Source: Eudorina sp. 2006-703-Eu-15 (lineage: Eukaryota > Chlorophyta > Chlorophyceae > Chlamydomonadales > Volvocaceae). Taken from it: a stretch of 64,000 nucleotides of DNA. Location: assembly GCA_003117195.1 (NCBI GenBank), contig BDSI01000056.1:345467-409466 (forward strand), read 5' to 3'. The first letter of the stretch is position 1. The number at the start of each line of letters is the position of its first letter. Shown one piece after another: positions 1-45,756 of this stretch. A model generated the notes under the pieces. That model saw only the letters and a program-made list of their open reading frames with translations, searched no databases and was not told the origin of the DNA. The position numbers and the translations under genes were made by a program.

Positions 1-3000
1 ACAAGCGTGCCCCCCCCGGGGCGATTCGGTTTCGTGGGGACTCGGGAGGCCGTTGGGCCGGAGGGTCGGATGAGGGCGAGACAGCGTGCCGTGCGTCATG
101 TGCGTGTCTTTAGCGAGAGAAAACCCGCCCGTGTTTGTGTCCGTGCTGCGGCGGGAATGGCCGCTTACCGCATACCTTGACGGGGTACGAGCGCAACGGT
201 GTTCCCCCGCTTCACCTGCATACTCCACCGGCGGGTCTGGTTTTTCTTTGCCATAGTCCACCGGAGTCGGGCGAGGTAACCCCTTCAGGCCCTCCAGCTC
301 GCACTCCTCGTTACCCGGTTGTCCCGCGGGGGTCCCCGCTCTTGGTTGCCTCGTTGCCCAGTACGGGTTGGTTGTTTAGTTGGTCGTTATTCTGTTGGTC
401 AGCAGGGCGTTGCGCAGTATCCCCCGCCTGACCAATGGCTCTTCGGTACGGCACCGTACGGCACCTGCGTGGGCTCCCTTTGCGAGACCAGTTAGCCCGA
501 CCTGCTGTAGCCAGTTTGGACGGACGGTGCTGGCGTGCTGCGGGGCGGACAGAGTGGGTCGCATCGGACGGACAGCGCGTGGGGGCGTCGGGGGCGGGGG
601 AGTTGGAGTGGTGCCCCGTTGTCGGTTAACCGTCATCCGTTATCGGCGCAGGAATGCATGCGGTACGATACAGAAGCTGGCGAGGCGGTCACCCACCCAC
701 CCATCCGGCCCGCCCGCCCGCCCGCCCGTCCGTCCGTCCGTCCGTATGTCGCAGTGTTGTTAAGAGGCCGTCTCCGATGCCGGCATGGCCCGGCATGGCC
801 CGGCATGGCCCTGGGTTACATAAGCCTGGCAACCGTCCCGTGCGCCCGTAGCGAGCTGCAGCAGTCGAGAAGTGGGCGTCGGGGGTGGGGCGCGGTGGTG
901 GGCGACTGGCGCCCCGTCCGACCCAACAGGACCTGGGGACCGCTGTAACGTTCCTTCATTCAGGACCTGATACTCAGACACTTGTAAGAACGTGCCAGCA
1001 ATAAATAAAAACACACCGCAGTCCAAGTATGAGCACGGATTCTTGTGCGGATGCGTCCTCTCTGTTGCTGGAAGTGCAGGCAGGCTGTTTTGAATTTTGG
1101 TGCAACTGGCGCCGGCAGCCCGTTTCGGATACCGGGATGCACATGCAGGATTTGATCCTGCCGCGTTATCAAGAATTTGCGAAGATCTAGGGATATATTT
1201 GAACGTGACTGAGCGGCTGTTTGGGACTTCGTTTGCACTTTGCAAGGGAAGTGCAACAGGTCAGGTCAGGGCTGTTGCGCCCTGCTACGACGGCCGCCGA
1301 GATACGGAAGCTTCGGGGGCCGGGCAGTTCCGCGCCGATACCAACCTCCCTACCATGCTTTCGCAACAAGCAAAGCAAACATAAACATATCCGGCGTCCA
1401 CAGCAGAACGGGTATGATGAACGACATCCGCCAAGGGGCTCCAAATCGAAACCGCCACGATTGCACATGCTCTTGAGAGCGCATGGCTGCTAATGGGATG
1501 CTGGCTGTCATTGCCCGTCTGCGCGGTATTATTAACGATTATTGATGATGTTACAGTGGAGCCCGCGGATCGCTGGTACGGCCGGGGAGGTGCGGCTTGA
1601 GGGCAGTCATGCAAGCAGCTTCACCTCGACAGATGGCACCGGCTGAAACGGAAGCACTTTAATAAATAATTGTGAACTGGAATGAAAGCGCCATAATTAC
1701 ATTCCATCAAGCTGCGTCGTAAGCCGGTTCTCGGTTCGCAAGCAGTCCCAACCGTCCACCGCAAAAACGTGAGGGGAGGGCAACGGGAGGCCAAACCGAA
1801 CGCGGCTGCCCTCGCGCCTGCATGCTGTGGAGATCCAACGGATCTTTGGAGAGCGCGAGTGGCCTGGCAACACGCGGCGTTCCGACGTAACCCTGTCATT
1901 TCAGTTGTTGGTTAGCTTTCGCCCTCGTGGCCGCGCGTTGGTGTCCTGCGTGTCGCGAGCCTCAACTGAGGATCCCACAGGGCCCAGACGTACTCGGTAC
2001 TGTGCCGGCCACTTGTTCGAACTGCTCCCTGGTCCCTGCTGCTCAAAGCGCAACCACCGCAAACCGATCGGTTTAGATGGACAGAATGTATCTGTATCGG
2101 GACGAACGCTTTTGTTTGCGTCCCTCGCCTCAACGCTGAAATGCGCAGCTGGGCGACGGCGGCTGGCGGACGGCTGGCCGGCGTGTGATGCAGTGGATGG
2201 AATGATAACTGCAACGGGTTCTGCAAAGCATAGGAGTGCTTTCAAATACGTAAAATATGGAATATTATTTTGTTTATAGTTCGGTGCTTTTCAGTTATTC
2301 GCTGATAACAGCGGGCAGGGGTGATGGCCAGATCTTCGGCGTAATGGGCGGCCGGGCGGGCGGGCGTGCATTTGCGACGGACAAATTCGTAACTCGAAAC
2401 CAGTGCTGAAGCGCTGAGGAGTGTTTGAATGCTGTGCTTCAAAATTATATAATTTATTCGTTCTTCTTCTGCACCTGCCGTTGCAGCACCCTGCAGCTTC
2501 TGTAATGTGATGCAGACGTACAAACCCGACGAATGACGTGCTTCAAGTACTGTAAGATCACAAAATTTATAATATAGTTGCCTGTGCTGTCAAGCTACTA
2601 TCTTACCATCCTGTTGAGCTGCATGTGCTCCTAACAATTTCGACGAATATCGTAGACACCCCGTAGCCATTTCGTTCAGGTTAATCACAAGAGAAGTTGA
2701 CAAACAATTCCTACAGTTATTCGAAACCTATTATCGTTCGTAAAACATCTATGATCGTAATCGTGGGGTAAAGATTTCCTTACCGTACTGAAAATGGTAC
2801 AATTACCATATCTTCAGCAGAGCGGGTTGTCAGCGACACATGAAATTGGAGTTTTTAATGATTTTAAATTTCCAATGATACAGCGAAGCCCATAGGAGGA
2901 ATTGCAGTCGGGCATCGTAGAAAAGGTGTTTGACAACTAATCACGGCTGACCTAAATCATCGATCGCGCGATTAGAGGCAAAGGTAATATGCCGCAAACA

Positions 3001-3432
3001 TGTACAAGCTGTTTTAACATGTACAAGTATTGAAGATAATTAAGGAATTACTTTTGGCTCTGCATTCTCATTCGCCGAATTCTGTAGCGCAGGTATTGCA
3101 CTGCGCTTGTTTCTGCAATTCCAACGTATTGATATAACAGCTATCTGCACATGCTACTTGCTACAACTGCAAGCGCTCTAGCTGTACTAAAGCACGTAAT
3201 AACGCCTTATGCTGTCGCGTGAATTGCATGAGCTGGGCATCAAGTAAGGGTGCTAATAAGAGCCGAACATATTGCGCAAATTTGCTGTTTGAAAGGAATG
3301 CCGCCATGCATGGCGACCTGTTGATGACTTGAGCAATGCACGCCTTCCCCGCTCCTTTTCGTCCTTACGAAAGCACCTCGTGCGATCACAACCCCGCTTC
3401 ACCGATGACCGCCTACAGGTTTTCCTGCGGTC
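1..3432. other. Intergenic region, no gene supported
   Basis: No open reading frame here shows a recognisable domain, a signal peptide or exon-like conservation. The first kilobase is GC-rich, with a short run of CCCG then CCGT units near 709-748 and three copies of a CGGCATGGCC unit at about 781-810. From about 2240 to 3260 the composition turns AT-rich, in contrast to the gene that follows. It may contain the promoter and 5' untranslated region of the oxidase gene starting at 3433, but I could not recognise a core promoter. Confidence 0.5.
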
Positions 3433-36008
<32,576 letters not shown>

Positions 36009-37416
36009 TTACATCCAACCTAGAGGCAGTGCGCAGGCTTCCTGCTGCCAGCATCAGCGCAGCTGCTGAGTGCGCCAATGAAGGGGAGAAGTTTGAACGC
36101 GCTGCATTCGGACGCCTGGCCAGCCAGGAAGGATGCGCGCTCACCCGCGGGGCGCGCGGGTGCTGGGCGGTGCGCGGGCGGGCGCGCCTGCCGCTGCCGT
36201 GCCCAGCGGGTAGGGAAGGTATCTAGGGAGGTTATCGATTGGCTGCGGCAGGCGTTTGTCGCGCTGTAGGAGCGGTGTGTATTTCAGCGCGCAGATCAGC
36301 TGTTTGGTGTGCACATGCCGCGTCCTTGTCTTCCAGCAGCTCTAGGTTCTATGGACGCCTGGTTCCAAGTGCGTGGTCGGTACTCTGTAGCGGCCACCCA
36401 ATAATGTTGTGCAATCCCGCACGGACAGTAGTGTGCGCTGACAGATACCGGCGCGCAGCCCCAGGCAGCAGCTGCGCTCGTATGTACCGCTCAGCCCGCA
36501 GCGAGAAATTAATGTATGTGGCGGCGAGGCTGCGTATGCCCATCTCTGCGCGGCGGCTGGTCCCACCGGCAGCGTCACTTACGTTCCCTTACGGAAATGA
36601 CTAGCTAGCTGAGCAGGAATCAGTCCGCCGTGGGGCTAGCTGCTGCTGCTGAGGTAGGATAGATCTATCAAGACCGGTGGCGACCCTCGCCAGAGACCCG
36701 GGTGCCGAATCATCATCGCCCGGCGTCGTTCATTCGTGGTTGGGTCCTGCGGCCAACGTCGTTAGCTAGCTAGCTTGCACTGCTGCCCAGCGCTGCGGCA
36801 TATATACCCTGACGGAGGTGACCGTGCGTAATATTTGGTCCTGACGGATGGAGCCGCGCGCTGGCTCCACCCGTGGAATTCTATCTGCACCGACGGTCTG
36901 GAAAGGCGGGCGCCTTCTGTGATGTGCGCGACCACATAATATACACGGTCCGCAGCGCGTGGCGCGGTGCGCTGCGGTGCGGTTCTTGGCGCAGGGCACG
37001 TGGGTGGGGATGAGGATGACCTGCTGCGTGCGTGCCTGCCTGCAGTATGCGGGAATAAGTGAGTGAGCGCGGATGGAGCCGCCGCGCGCGTAGCGCGCGC
37101 GTATTTATGTATGCAGTAGTTCGTCAAGGTGCGTGGATGTGGTTGGTTCCGTACAGTACGAATTTGTACTAGCGGTTTCATTCATGCGCGTGCTAGTTAC
37201 TGCACTTCCCTCTTACCAGTTCTTCTGACCCAATTTTCTTCTGAACTTATCAAACCTTCTGCCACAGACTGTTGTTGGTTCGGTTCCTGACGGCCTCAGC
37301 AGCGTCTGCGTTGCAGCTCGCTAGCTTGTGGCTTCATTATTCGCGCGACTGTGTGAATGTTGCCCTTCGCCCTTCGGTGTGTGCTTAGGAAAAACCCGCC
37401 CTGTGTGTGTGTGTGC

Positions 37417-37447
<31 letters not shown>

Positions 37448-37448
<1 letters not shown>

Positions 37449-37696
37449 ATCATTACATATCTGCCGGGCCGACGCTGGCCGGGGGCGCTAACCCGCCCCA
37501 TACGGGAGACCGCCGAAGCACTCTCCCAGAGAACTGGGAGAGGGGCGAGGAGACACAGCACGGGACCACAAGGGTGCCGTGCACCCGGGGCGTGTGTGTG
37601 TGTGTGTGTGTGTAAAAGATAACTGAGCCGTGTGTTTGTGTGAATCGTTACATATCTGCCGGGCCGACGCTGGCCGGGGGCGCTAACCCGCCCCAT
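37448..37696 (-). mobile_element. Two 5'-truncated Chlamys tails in tandem
   Basis: Copy a (37448-37591) matches about 145 bp of the full element's 3' end (16455-16600). Copy b (37643-37696) matches only about 54 bp. Both are oriented with the ATGTAACGAT end against a CA/GT run, and each is followed by a further GT run and a TGATAACTGAG or AGATAACTGAG remnant. Different truncation points with a fixed 3' end are the expected product of target-primed reverse transcription. Confidence 0.8.
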
Positions 37697-39814
37697 TTTG
37701 TGTGTAAATGATAACTGAGCTGTGTGTGTGTGTGTAGACTGGTGCCCCATGCGTGTCGTACGGTACATACGTCAGTTCAGCAGCCGCCCCCGTTGACGAC
37801 CCGTGCGCGACCCGTACGCTGACGTACAGGCAGGCAGGGTTCCAATTTGTTGCGTGTGTGTCAGGGAGGCCCCGGCGTACCTCCCCGTGACTGGTGTGGC
37901 GTGACACGGCTTGACATGACAAACACACGCACACGCAATTATTGGCGGGGAGGCGGACACGAGTCGCATGGCGCCTGCCTGTGGTAGTAGTGCGTAGGCA
38001 GTGCTTAATTGGTGCACGTGGACCCGCGTGTGACGACGAACGGACTGTATGTGCCCGCGGCGAGCTAGCGGCGGCGGCGGCGGCGGGCAGCACATGCAGC
38101 ACGCAGGACCGACCCTGCTGCTGAAGCTCGCGCCATCTGCGCGCGGCCAGTCAGTTGCCAAATCGGTCCACGCAGGTCAAGGAGTAGTCAGGTCCGTCAC
38201 GTCGTGGAAGTTTTTGGCGGGAGGCTGCACGCACGCACGGTCCGTTCCAGTGTGGTGGTAGAGATGAACTGTTGTGGATGGATGGGTGGGGTGGGTCGGT
38301 GCCAAGGAGCTCGTCGGTGCTGCCCGGCGCTCTGCGGACCTCAGCGGTCGGTCGGTCGGTCGGTCGGCGAGGACCTGCGACGGAGCGAGGAAGCTACGCA
38401 CCGCCCCTGTCCCTTCGTGCTGCGGCGCAAGCATACGTATTCAACGAGTCAAGCAAGCAAGACTGCCTGTCGTTACTCCGTGCATGGCTGCTGGGCTACC
38501 TGAATGGTACTCTGAGTTTCACCGGCTTTTGAATTTCTTTTTAAGTTTGGGCAGCAGGTTAGTACGCACCTGCTGCACGCCAGCCGTTGAGTTTGCATGT
38601 GTTAGTTCATCGGATCGTCGGTGAGAGAGAGAACGGGGCACTGCTGTTCGTTTGGTTGGTTGTTCGTCGGCGTTCGTTAGTCTACGTTTCGACCTCGCTC
38701 GCCGCAATGCCGTGCGTTGAACGCCGCCCGTGCAGGCCGCAGTCCTCGGTGTGTCACTTCCTAGTGACGGTGAATGCTGTCAAGCAAGGCGTGCGTTGGT
38801 AAACTGCGAAGCGGAACCTTCGGGTGCGTGCACCGTATGCACGTATACGCATATATACCGACCTGTGTTGTGCGACAGGCTTGGCGAAGCGAACGAGGTT
38901 ACCTGCAACGCCGATGCCGCCACCCACCCACCCACCGTACCTGCAGGAGCGCCATCGCGGTGCGGTGGGCGATGGAGTGCACACCTAGGTTTAGGGTTTA
39001 GGAGGAGCTATGTGGCAAGGGAGCGAGATAGGGGGTAGGCGAGGGAGGTACGTAGGTAGGGGCGGGGAGCGAGAGAGGTAGCTAGGGGTGGGAAGCGAGT
39101 GCGCGCATGCGGGACATGCAGGAACACTCAAAACTCCTAGTTCGTAGTAGGTACATGCTGCTGCGGTTGCGAGCCTCAAAAGTGCGCGCACGGAGATAGC
39201 GGATCGATCCGGAAATTCTCAAGCATGTCGCAACTAACGCGCCTGAGATCGAATGTACGGCGGACGAGGGTGCACTGGGATTTCTTTATCTTTATGTATG
39301 CTCCACCGGCACGTCATCCAGGGAGGGGTAGGGCGACCGCCCGCCGCAGCCGGCGCTTTCCACAGGGCACAGTGCGTGCGCGGTTGCATGTCGGGGGTTC
39401 ATTGTGCCGAGACACGCAGCAGGTGCGCGCGTGGCAGATAGAAGTGTCTGGACATACATATCTGCAGATTGATAGGCATGGTGTCTGTGTGCGTTGAACA
39501 ACGTTCAGGTTTCCAGTCCTGGCTTACAAGGAAAGCCTGTCTGTCTGTATGCTCTTTGAGTGAACGGAACGTAGGTTACACAACGGCGTGACCCGCGCGG
39601 TCCGCTGTATTATCCTTAAAAGAACAGCGTTTCCCGCGTACCGGTATCTATTAATTTGCTGGCCGATAGCTTCCAAGATGGAGCGAGCGCGGCAGGTAGG
39701 TTTTAAGAGGAACCTCGCGAGAGCAGTAACGGACAGCAAGTGTCCACTGCACCGTCTGCCCAGTAGGGTACCTCCGTCCCATGGCAGGCAGCTGAATTGT
39801 CATCACGCCCAGCC

Positions 39815-40260
39815 AGAAAACGAAGTCCGCGCCCCAGGGCGCACCAGGACGGCAACCCGACGGCACCGCCAACAGCGAACGCCGCACCAAGACCGGCGAA
39901 CCAAGCAAACGAAACCGAGCGGCGCGCGGCGACGAGCGAGCGAGCGCCGACAGCCACAACCCGACGCAGCCACCCGGCCAAGAACACCCCAGAACAGCCC
40001 CCCGGCGCCAACGCCAACGCGGCCAGGGGGAAAACCGCCCCATGCTTCCCGAAACGGAAAAAAACCAGCCAGGGCAAACGCGGCGGGGAAAAACGGGAAC
40101 AGGAGCCACAAGCCAAAAAACCCCACCGCCGCCCCGGCCAGCAGCGGCGACCCGCAAGTAGCGGCCGCCAGAGCAACGCGCCCCAACCCGGCGGAGGGCT
40201 GGCCCCTTGCCGCCTACGGCCCCGTGGGGCGGAGGGCTGTTCCCGGTCCGCCAGCACGGC
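39815..40260. other. Thymine-depleted segment
   Basis: On the + strand, thymine is almost absent from about 39850 to 40150 while A, C and G are mixed; only isolated T residues occur. This extreme strand asymmetry is unlike the flanking sequence. The resulting Arg/Pro/Ala-rich frames have no recognisable domain. It might be an element leader, a transcribed region under mutational asymmetry or low-complexity DNA. Confidence 0.6.
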
Positions 40261-41804
40261 CGTCTGTCCGACAGACCCCTCTCAACCCCCCCCCCACCCC
40301 CCGCGTCCTCCCAAGAAAACCCCGTCACGGGCGCCGCCCAGGGTCGCGCCCGGACCCGGCCACTGCCAGCCGCCGCCAGCACTGAGGAGGATGGTGTATA
40401 TATATCAAATGAACCCTGGTTATGCGCGCGGGCGCCGCCTGTTACTGCTGCGGACGCATCATGTATGGTTGTTATCGGCAATCAAGGCGAGAGAGACGAG
40501 ATGCAGGTAGCTAGGGCGGTGTGGTGCTGCTGGGTGAGCCAGGGGCCTTCGATTCACCTTCGCCGGCGCGCGGCGCGCGTCCTCCCACGCACCCGCTATC
40601 CACTCCGACCGCCGGTCGACCAAACGATTCTAGCTTCAGGCGGCTATTTATTTCCGGCCTTGCTATTGTTCTCAACGCCTTGGCCCGACGAGCAGGCAGG
40701 CACAAGTCATACGAGCCATCCAGCCCACACACACACGGCGTACGGCTGTTTACTCACCAACCAGATATCCACGTCCCGAGCGCCACTGTTTGACGGGACG
40801 CTACGGTGCAAGCCAAATTATGAAAGTACTGGCGTGCGTTGCATATATGGAGTACCATATGCAGCAAGAAGCTTCGATGTGAGGGATGGCATTATTGTTC
40901 ATAACGGCTTCGATCGATTGCGCCAGATTCATTTTGTATGTAATACATACACCACTCCACATGACGGGATGAGCTACATGAGGCAGCAGGGTGTGTGCAC
41001 GCCGGGACGACGCAATGCAGCACGCTGATGAGGGGGCGCAACTTGGAAACCCGTGCGTCAACATCCGACGGATGGGAAACATACAGAACCGGACACCTTG
41101 GCATTTGTCGTACGAAACGCGATGATTAGGGCCTTTCCGCGCCCATAGGCCCTGACGTTGTTCCTATATATGGAAGGGGCTCCGTCGCTGCAAGGCTGCA
41201 TGCATGGACGGTGCATGCGCTCGAGCAGATTACCATCCGATACATGCATGGGCAGCATTCGAGCACCACGGTATGTAGACTCCGCGCATCCTGCTCCCGA
41301 CAAATATTCTTGTCGATTATCAGGTTCCCGACCGTTTGCTTGGTCTGAGGGGTCCAGTTCGATTTATTTAGGCAACGGCGGTTGTGCCGCCCACGCCAGA
41401 GCGGCAGTCTCAAGGCCGGCCCTCATGAACTGCAGCCGACAAGTACACACGCGCCATCTCGCCCCCAAATCTCGGGCGGGACTAACACAAACAGCAGCCC
41501 CATACATAGCAGGTCGGCTGAAGTAGCTGCTGAATACGAGCGACTTGGACAATGCAACTGCTGCATCGCTTTGTTATCCGTCCTCCGTTCCCCAACATCC
41601 CAATCCAAGCCAGCAGGCACCGACGCCGAACTCCGAAGACCGACCCAGTTCTCAATGTATCGTGTAGCAACACAAACGGGGGGTATGTAGGCTCCTGGGA
41701 GGTGCTGTTCGTTGCAGCACGGACATGCTTGTACCGCCGCCGCCGGCCTAGCTAGCCAAATATTCATCAGCTAGCCAAATATTCATCAGCAAGACACCTT
41801 CTTA

Positions 41805-44800
41805 TTAGGCAAAAGTCATGGAATCGAACTTGAAGATGTGGATGTACTTGGCAATGCTGTATCCCAAGTTCAGACCGTCAATGTTGGATTTGTTGAAGTG
41901 CACGCCGGCGTACAAGCGGCTGTCACCGACCTCGATCCCGGCGGCGCGGAAGCTGGGGTAGGTGCGTGCCGGCACGTCGGGTGCGCCCTGCGAGCTGAAG
42001 TCGAAGGTGAAGCTGGTCCCCAGGAACGCCTCCAGCACGTACACCGCCGCCCCCGATGTGCACTGGTGCCCGGAGGGGTACTCGGGGTGCGCCGGGGTGG
42101 GCAGCAGCGGGGTCCAGGTGGGGTCGGTGGGGGACACGCCGTGGGGCGTCCTGCGGCGGCGGGAAAAGAGAGACCGAGATGTGTGGACCTCAGCAGGGCG
42201 GGATGCGTGAGCACACCAATCAAGGTCATCTGGTTAGGGACATTTCTGACGCAATCAGGAGTTTCAGCGCGGTCCGGACGTTGCATACACAGCTCCACGC
42301 TTCAGCAACCCTAGGGCTCGGTCGGTGCCTGCGAGGTCGGCCGCCGGCGCTGTGGCTGCAGCGGTTTCCCGCCGCCTGCGTCCTGCCCCACCTGATGGCG
42401 GTGATGGGCCGCCAGAACAGCTCCCGGAACTTGGTGCGCCAGCTGCAGGGAGGGTACGCATGCGAAGCGGGCAAGGTATGTCGCCAACCGGTGTACGGCA
42501 ATGACCGGCGAGATGGTTATCAGGCGCAGACGTGGGATGCAGCGCGTCATGGTTTTGGAGGAAGTCCGCTTGATGAGGGGGGAGAGCAGCTGGGAGGCAT
42601 AGTGACTTGCGTGACCGGGGGGTACAGGCAAGCAGCCCGCAAGGAAGGAGCCAGCAAGCGTGCGCATATACACCGGAACGTTAGTTTCTACCGGCACCGG
42701 GACATTATCGCCCACTTCATTCCCCATGGGGTGCCCCTTATACACAATAACGGATATACCGTATATAGTATATTGGTGCTTGGTTTGGGTCGGGCGGGTC
42801 TCTTCTCTAAACACATACACGGAAGAGCCTCTCCCGGGACCCAGCAGCTCGTTGCCTCAGCCAAGCACGCCCTCCCTTCCCCCGCCGCGAAAACACGCTG
42901 CTTGCTTAGATGCAACAATGCTTAAGAGATTGATGTTTCGACACCACACGCCAGTATATATGTATGTGCACGCGGCTGCCTTCCGCATGCTGAGGCTGCA
43001 ACTGTGTACCGCTAGCTACAGCCACGCACCCACCCACTCACCAGGCTACAGCCGCATCCCACCAGCTGGTGGTCAGCAGCTGGAAGAAGCGGGCCTGCTG
43101 AATGAGCGGCGTGCCGGGCGGAATCACGGAGATGGAGATGTTAAGCCAGGCGCCAGCGACCGTGCCCGTGCCTGGGGAGGTGGGTAACAGGGTGCGGGGC
43201 GGTTGACACGGGCAGGTTGTAGCTTGTAGGGACGCGGGTCACTGCCCGTGTTTGGCTGGGCGGTACCCTCTGCCGCTGCTGCTATTTCTCATTAGCTACC
43301 GCCGGCGCTAGTCACCTTCACATAGAGAGCCCGAAATCCCGGCAACTTGAGGCCTGATCGCTCACCTGCGCCCAGCGCCCAAAAGCGTGGAGACACACTG
43401 TCGTACGCTGATCGAACTGTGGAGTTGAGCGAGCCGTACAGGTACACCTGGATCGCGTATGCGTACGGCAGCAGGATGGATGAGTAAATGCATCTTCATT
43501 CGGACGCTTCCTGCGCACGCATGTTCATACAGCCCTCACGCTTTAGGCAGCTGTGCTGTGAACAGCGCGGGGCAAAGATCCCCCGTTTCTTTACTTGTTG
43601 TTGCCCTTCCAACACCTGCGGCTGGCTTGGTTTGGGTCATGAAGTACGTAGTAGTACGGGTCGCGCGTTACGGGCCCTGCAGCGCACCGTTTGTGCACCT
43701 ACCGCAGTATCATACAACCCTTGCTGCACTTCAATTTCTCTGCTACAAAATCGATGCTCATGCCGCACAACTGCCAGACGTGCACTACTCACACCCGGAG
43801 ATTCCAGTCCCTGACATAGAGGTACCATACGCTGCAACTTTTCCACGCATTGCTGCCGTACCTGCTGCAGCTGCTTGGCGTACTCGGGGTCGGACAGAGA
43901 GAAATGGACGTAGTCCTGGGTGAAGCTGTCCACCTGGTTGCTGGTGAGCCAGAAGGGCTCGGCGTGGGCCACTTGGGGGTAGCGCACGTTGGTCTGCACA
44001 GCACACAGCACAGCACAGCAAATACGGCAGAGCGGGACCTGGGTGAGGACAAAGGGGATCGGAGGTTGCGCAGCGCCGACCCAACGTGGCAGCCAGTCAA
44101 CCCAGCAGGTACGTACTGCAGTGAGTGGCGCTTGCGGATGGAGCTAGCCGCTCACGTAGTGCAGCTCAGTGCACGGCGAGGCCGCGGCCAAAGCACGCGC
44201 GACACCGATTCGGCGTCCGATCGAGGTGGTGGTGTTTGGTGTTTGGGAGGTGCCTCAATGGGGTGCGGTGCGTACGGCTGCTTGTTCTAAACCAATTCAA
44301 GCGGCACATGCACACGGAAGGCACGGAAAAGCTCCATCCGATGGACGTTCGACGGACACCCACGTGGATGCATGGGTGGGCTTAATCAACAGGAACATTG
44401 CTTGGGTCCCGTCGTGTGCCGTACCTGTCCGGGTGTGTACTGGTATCGACCGATGTTCGCACTGCTGTTGCTGGCGGGAACGAAATTTACGAAGAGGTTG
44501 CTACCATCCTTCAACCTGCATTTGTGGAAAGGTTGAGGTATTTGGTGGTGAGCAGGGCTCCTCGTCGTATTTTTTTACAGGGTCCGGACAGGCGGCAATG
44601 GACGGACAAGTGGACGGAAGAACTCAAGCGAAGGACAGTGCACAAGACTGCCGCCCGGGAATGGGCATCGGGTTGCCATCCATGACGTCTAAAGTTGCAT
44701 TTCGCAGCGCTGATGTGCTTCAAACCGACTCATTGATGCAGAGCAGCGACCAATGCCGCATCGCATGTGTCGTTTGACGAAGGGAAAGGTCACACCCTAC

Positions 44801-45756
44801 GGATAATCAGGTTATTTACTTGAAGTACTTTGAAGGGTTTGTTTTACAGCATTTTGAAAGGAAAAGATGTGAGGCTGGGTGAGGCAAGTCTGGTCCGTTC
44901 GTGTGCGCACACAACAGTCGGCTACGTAAACGAAATGGCTGACGGAGGACTTGAAATACTTTGAAGTTTATTTTACAGCATTTTGAAAGGAAAAGATGTG
45001 AGGCTGGGTGAGGCAAGTCTGGTCCGTTCGTGTGCGCACACAACAGTCGGCTACGTAAACGAAATGGCTGACGGAGGACGAAAAAAATCAGTTTGCTACC
45101 AGCATTCATTCCTGCATTTTCCGAGTAATTTACAGTATACTAATTTCAGAAGCCCGCCCATCCCTGTGATCGTTTTCTGGGATCGAACAGCACATTCCAA
45201 GGACAGTACTGTCAAAGTCATCTTAATACACAAATCTGTGACAGAAATATTTGAAACGGAACCTCACCTCTGCACCAAAAGCTTCTGCACTGAAGGGATG
45301 ACCAGATTTTCAAGCGCCGGCAGCAGTGAGTCGCTGAAGTTGAACTGCGCCAAGTTCTGCTTCAAAATACCATCATAAACTGTGCTTTGACGCCAGTAGA
45401 AGAGGTTGCTAAGGACAGAGTGACTTGCATACGCAGCGGCGACCTCCTCCGGGACGTTCGCCTTCTTATGTGTCCGTGCCAAACGAATGGCATTGTGTTG
45501 CGCTGTGAAACGCATGAGAAAGGCATGCTATCTTAACCTGATGGGATTCTGGCAGAGGCCTTGCAACGCAGCGAGGCTTACCGGTTGCCACTATCGCGTA
45601 GACCCTGGCAGCTTGCTGGTGCTCAATGCCGATCGTGAGGATAGTATTCTGAGTAATAGTCAGCCACTGAGTGACGATACTGTCCACAGCGGAAAAGCCG
45701 GAAGGCAGGGCCGCGGCGCATAGCAGCAATACCACGGCGAGACACCCTTTCGACAT
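41805..45756 (-). CDS. Secreted vanadium-dependent haloperoxidase-like protein A
   Basis: Eight exons on the minus strand: 45756-45582, 45502-45268, 44515-44425, 43993-43862, 43447-43366, 43171-43042, 42442-42392, 42150-41805, giving 413 residues. The first exon encodes a signal peptide (MSKGCLAVVLLLCAAALPSG, cleavage near GFSA). Vanadate-binding residues of the vanadium haloperoxidase/PAP2 superfamily are all visible: Lys286 and Arg293 in KFRELFWRP, Ser325-Gly326-His327 in YPSGHQ, and Arg377 and His383 in SRLYAGVHF. Such enzymes use H2O2 to oxidise halides; related family members are acid phosphatases, so phosphatase activity is the alternative. It is tandem with a closely related gene at 48998-53131. 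Exon 3 is 54 nt shorter than in that paralogue. Confidence 0.85.
44818..45079 (-). repeat. Tandem duplication of about 130 bp in intron 2 of gene A
   Basis: Two near-identical copies (44818-44948 and 44949-45079) containing TTTTACAGCATTTTGAAAGG and ending GGCTGACGGAGGAC. They lie in the intron between exons 2 and 3 of haloperoxidase A. The second copy differs mainly at its start (AAATACTTTGAAGTTTATT versus AAGTACTTTGAAGGGTTTG). No coding potential was recognised. Confidence 0.9.

Larger units (their letters stand above)
36009..41804. other. Intergenic region between convergent genes
   Basis: It lies between the oxidase stop codon and the stop of the first haloperoxidase gene on the other strand. 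I found no exon series or recognisable protein. It contains Chlamys tail fragments (37448-37591, 37643-37696), short GT and GGTC runs, a thymine-poor stretch (39815-40260) and a 19-bp direct duplication (41752-41770 and 41771-41789). Long frames around 39588-40481 on both strands are compositionally driven (Arg/Pro or Gly/Arg) and unsupported. Confidence 0.5.

Noticed and set aside
38988..39003. Telomeric repeat tract (GGTTTAGGGTTTAGG)
   Set aside because: Only two units; too short to mean a telomere or interstitial array.
39588..40481. Arg/Pro-rich 265-residue and Gly/Trp-rich 276-residue ORFs
   Set aside because: They arise from the thymine-poor composition, show no domain, no signal peptide and no exon context.
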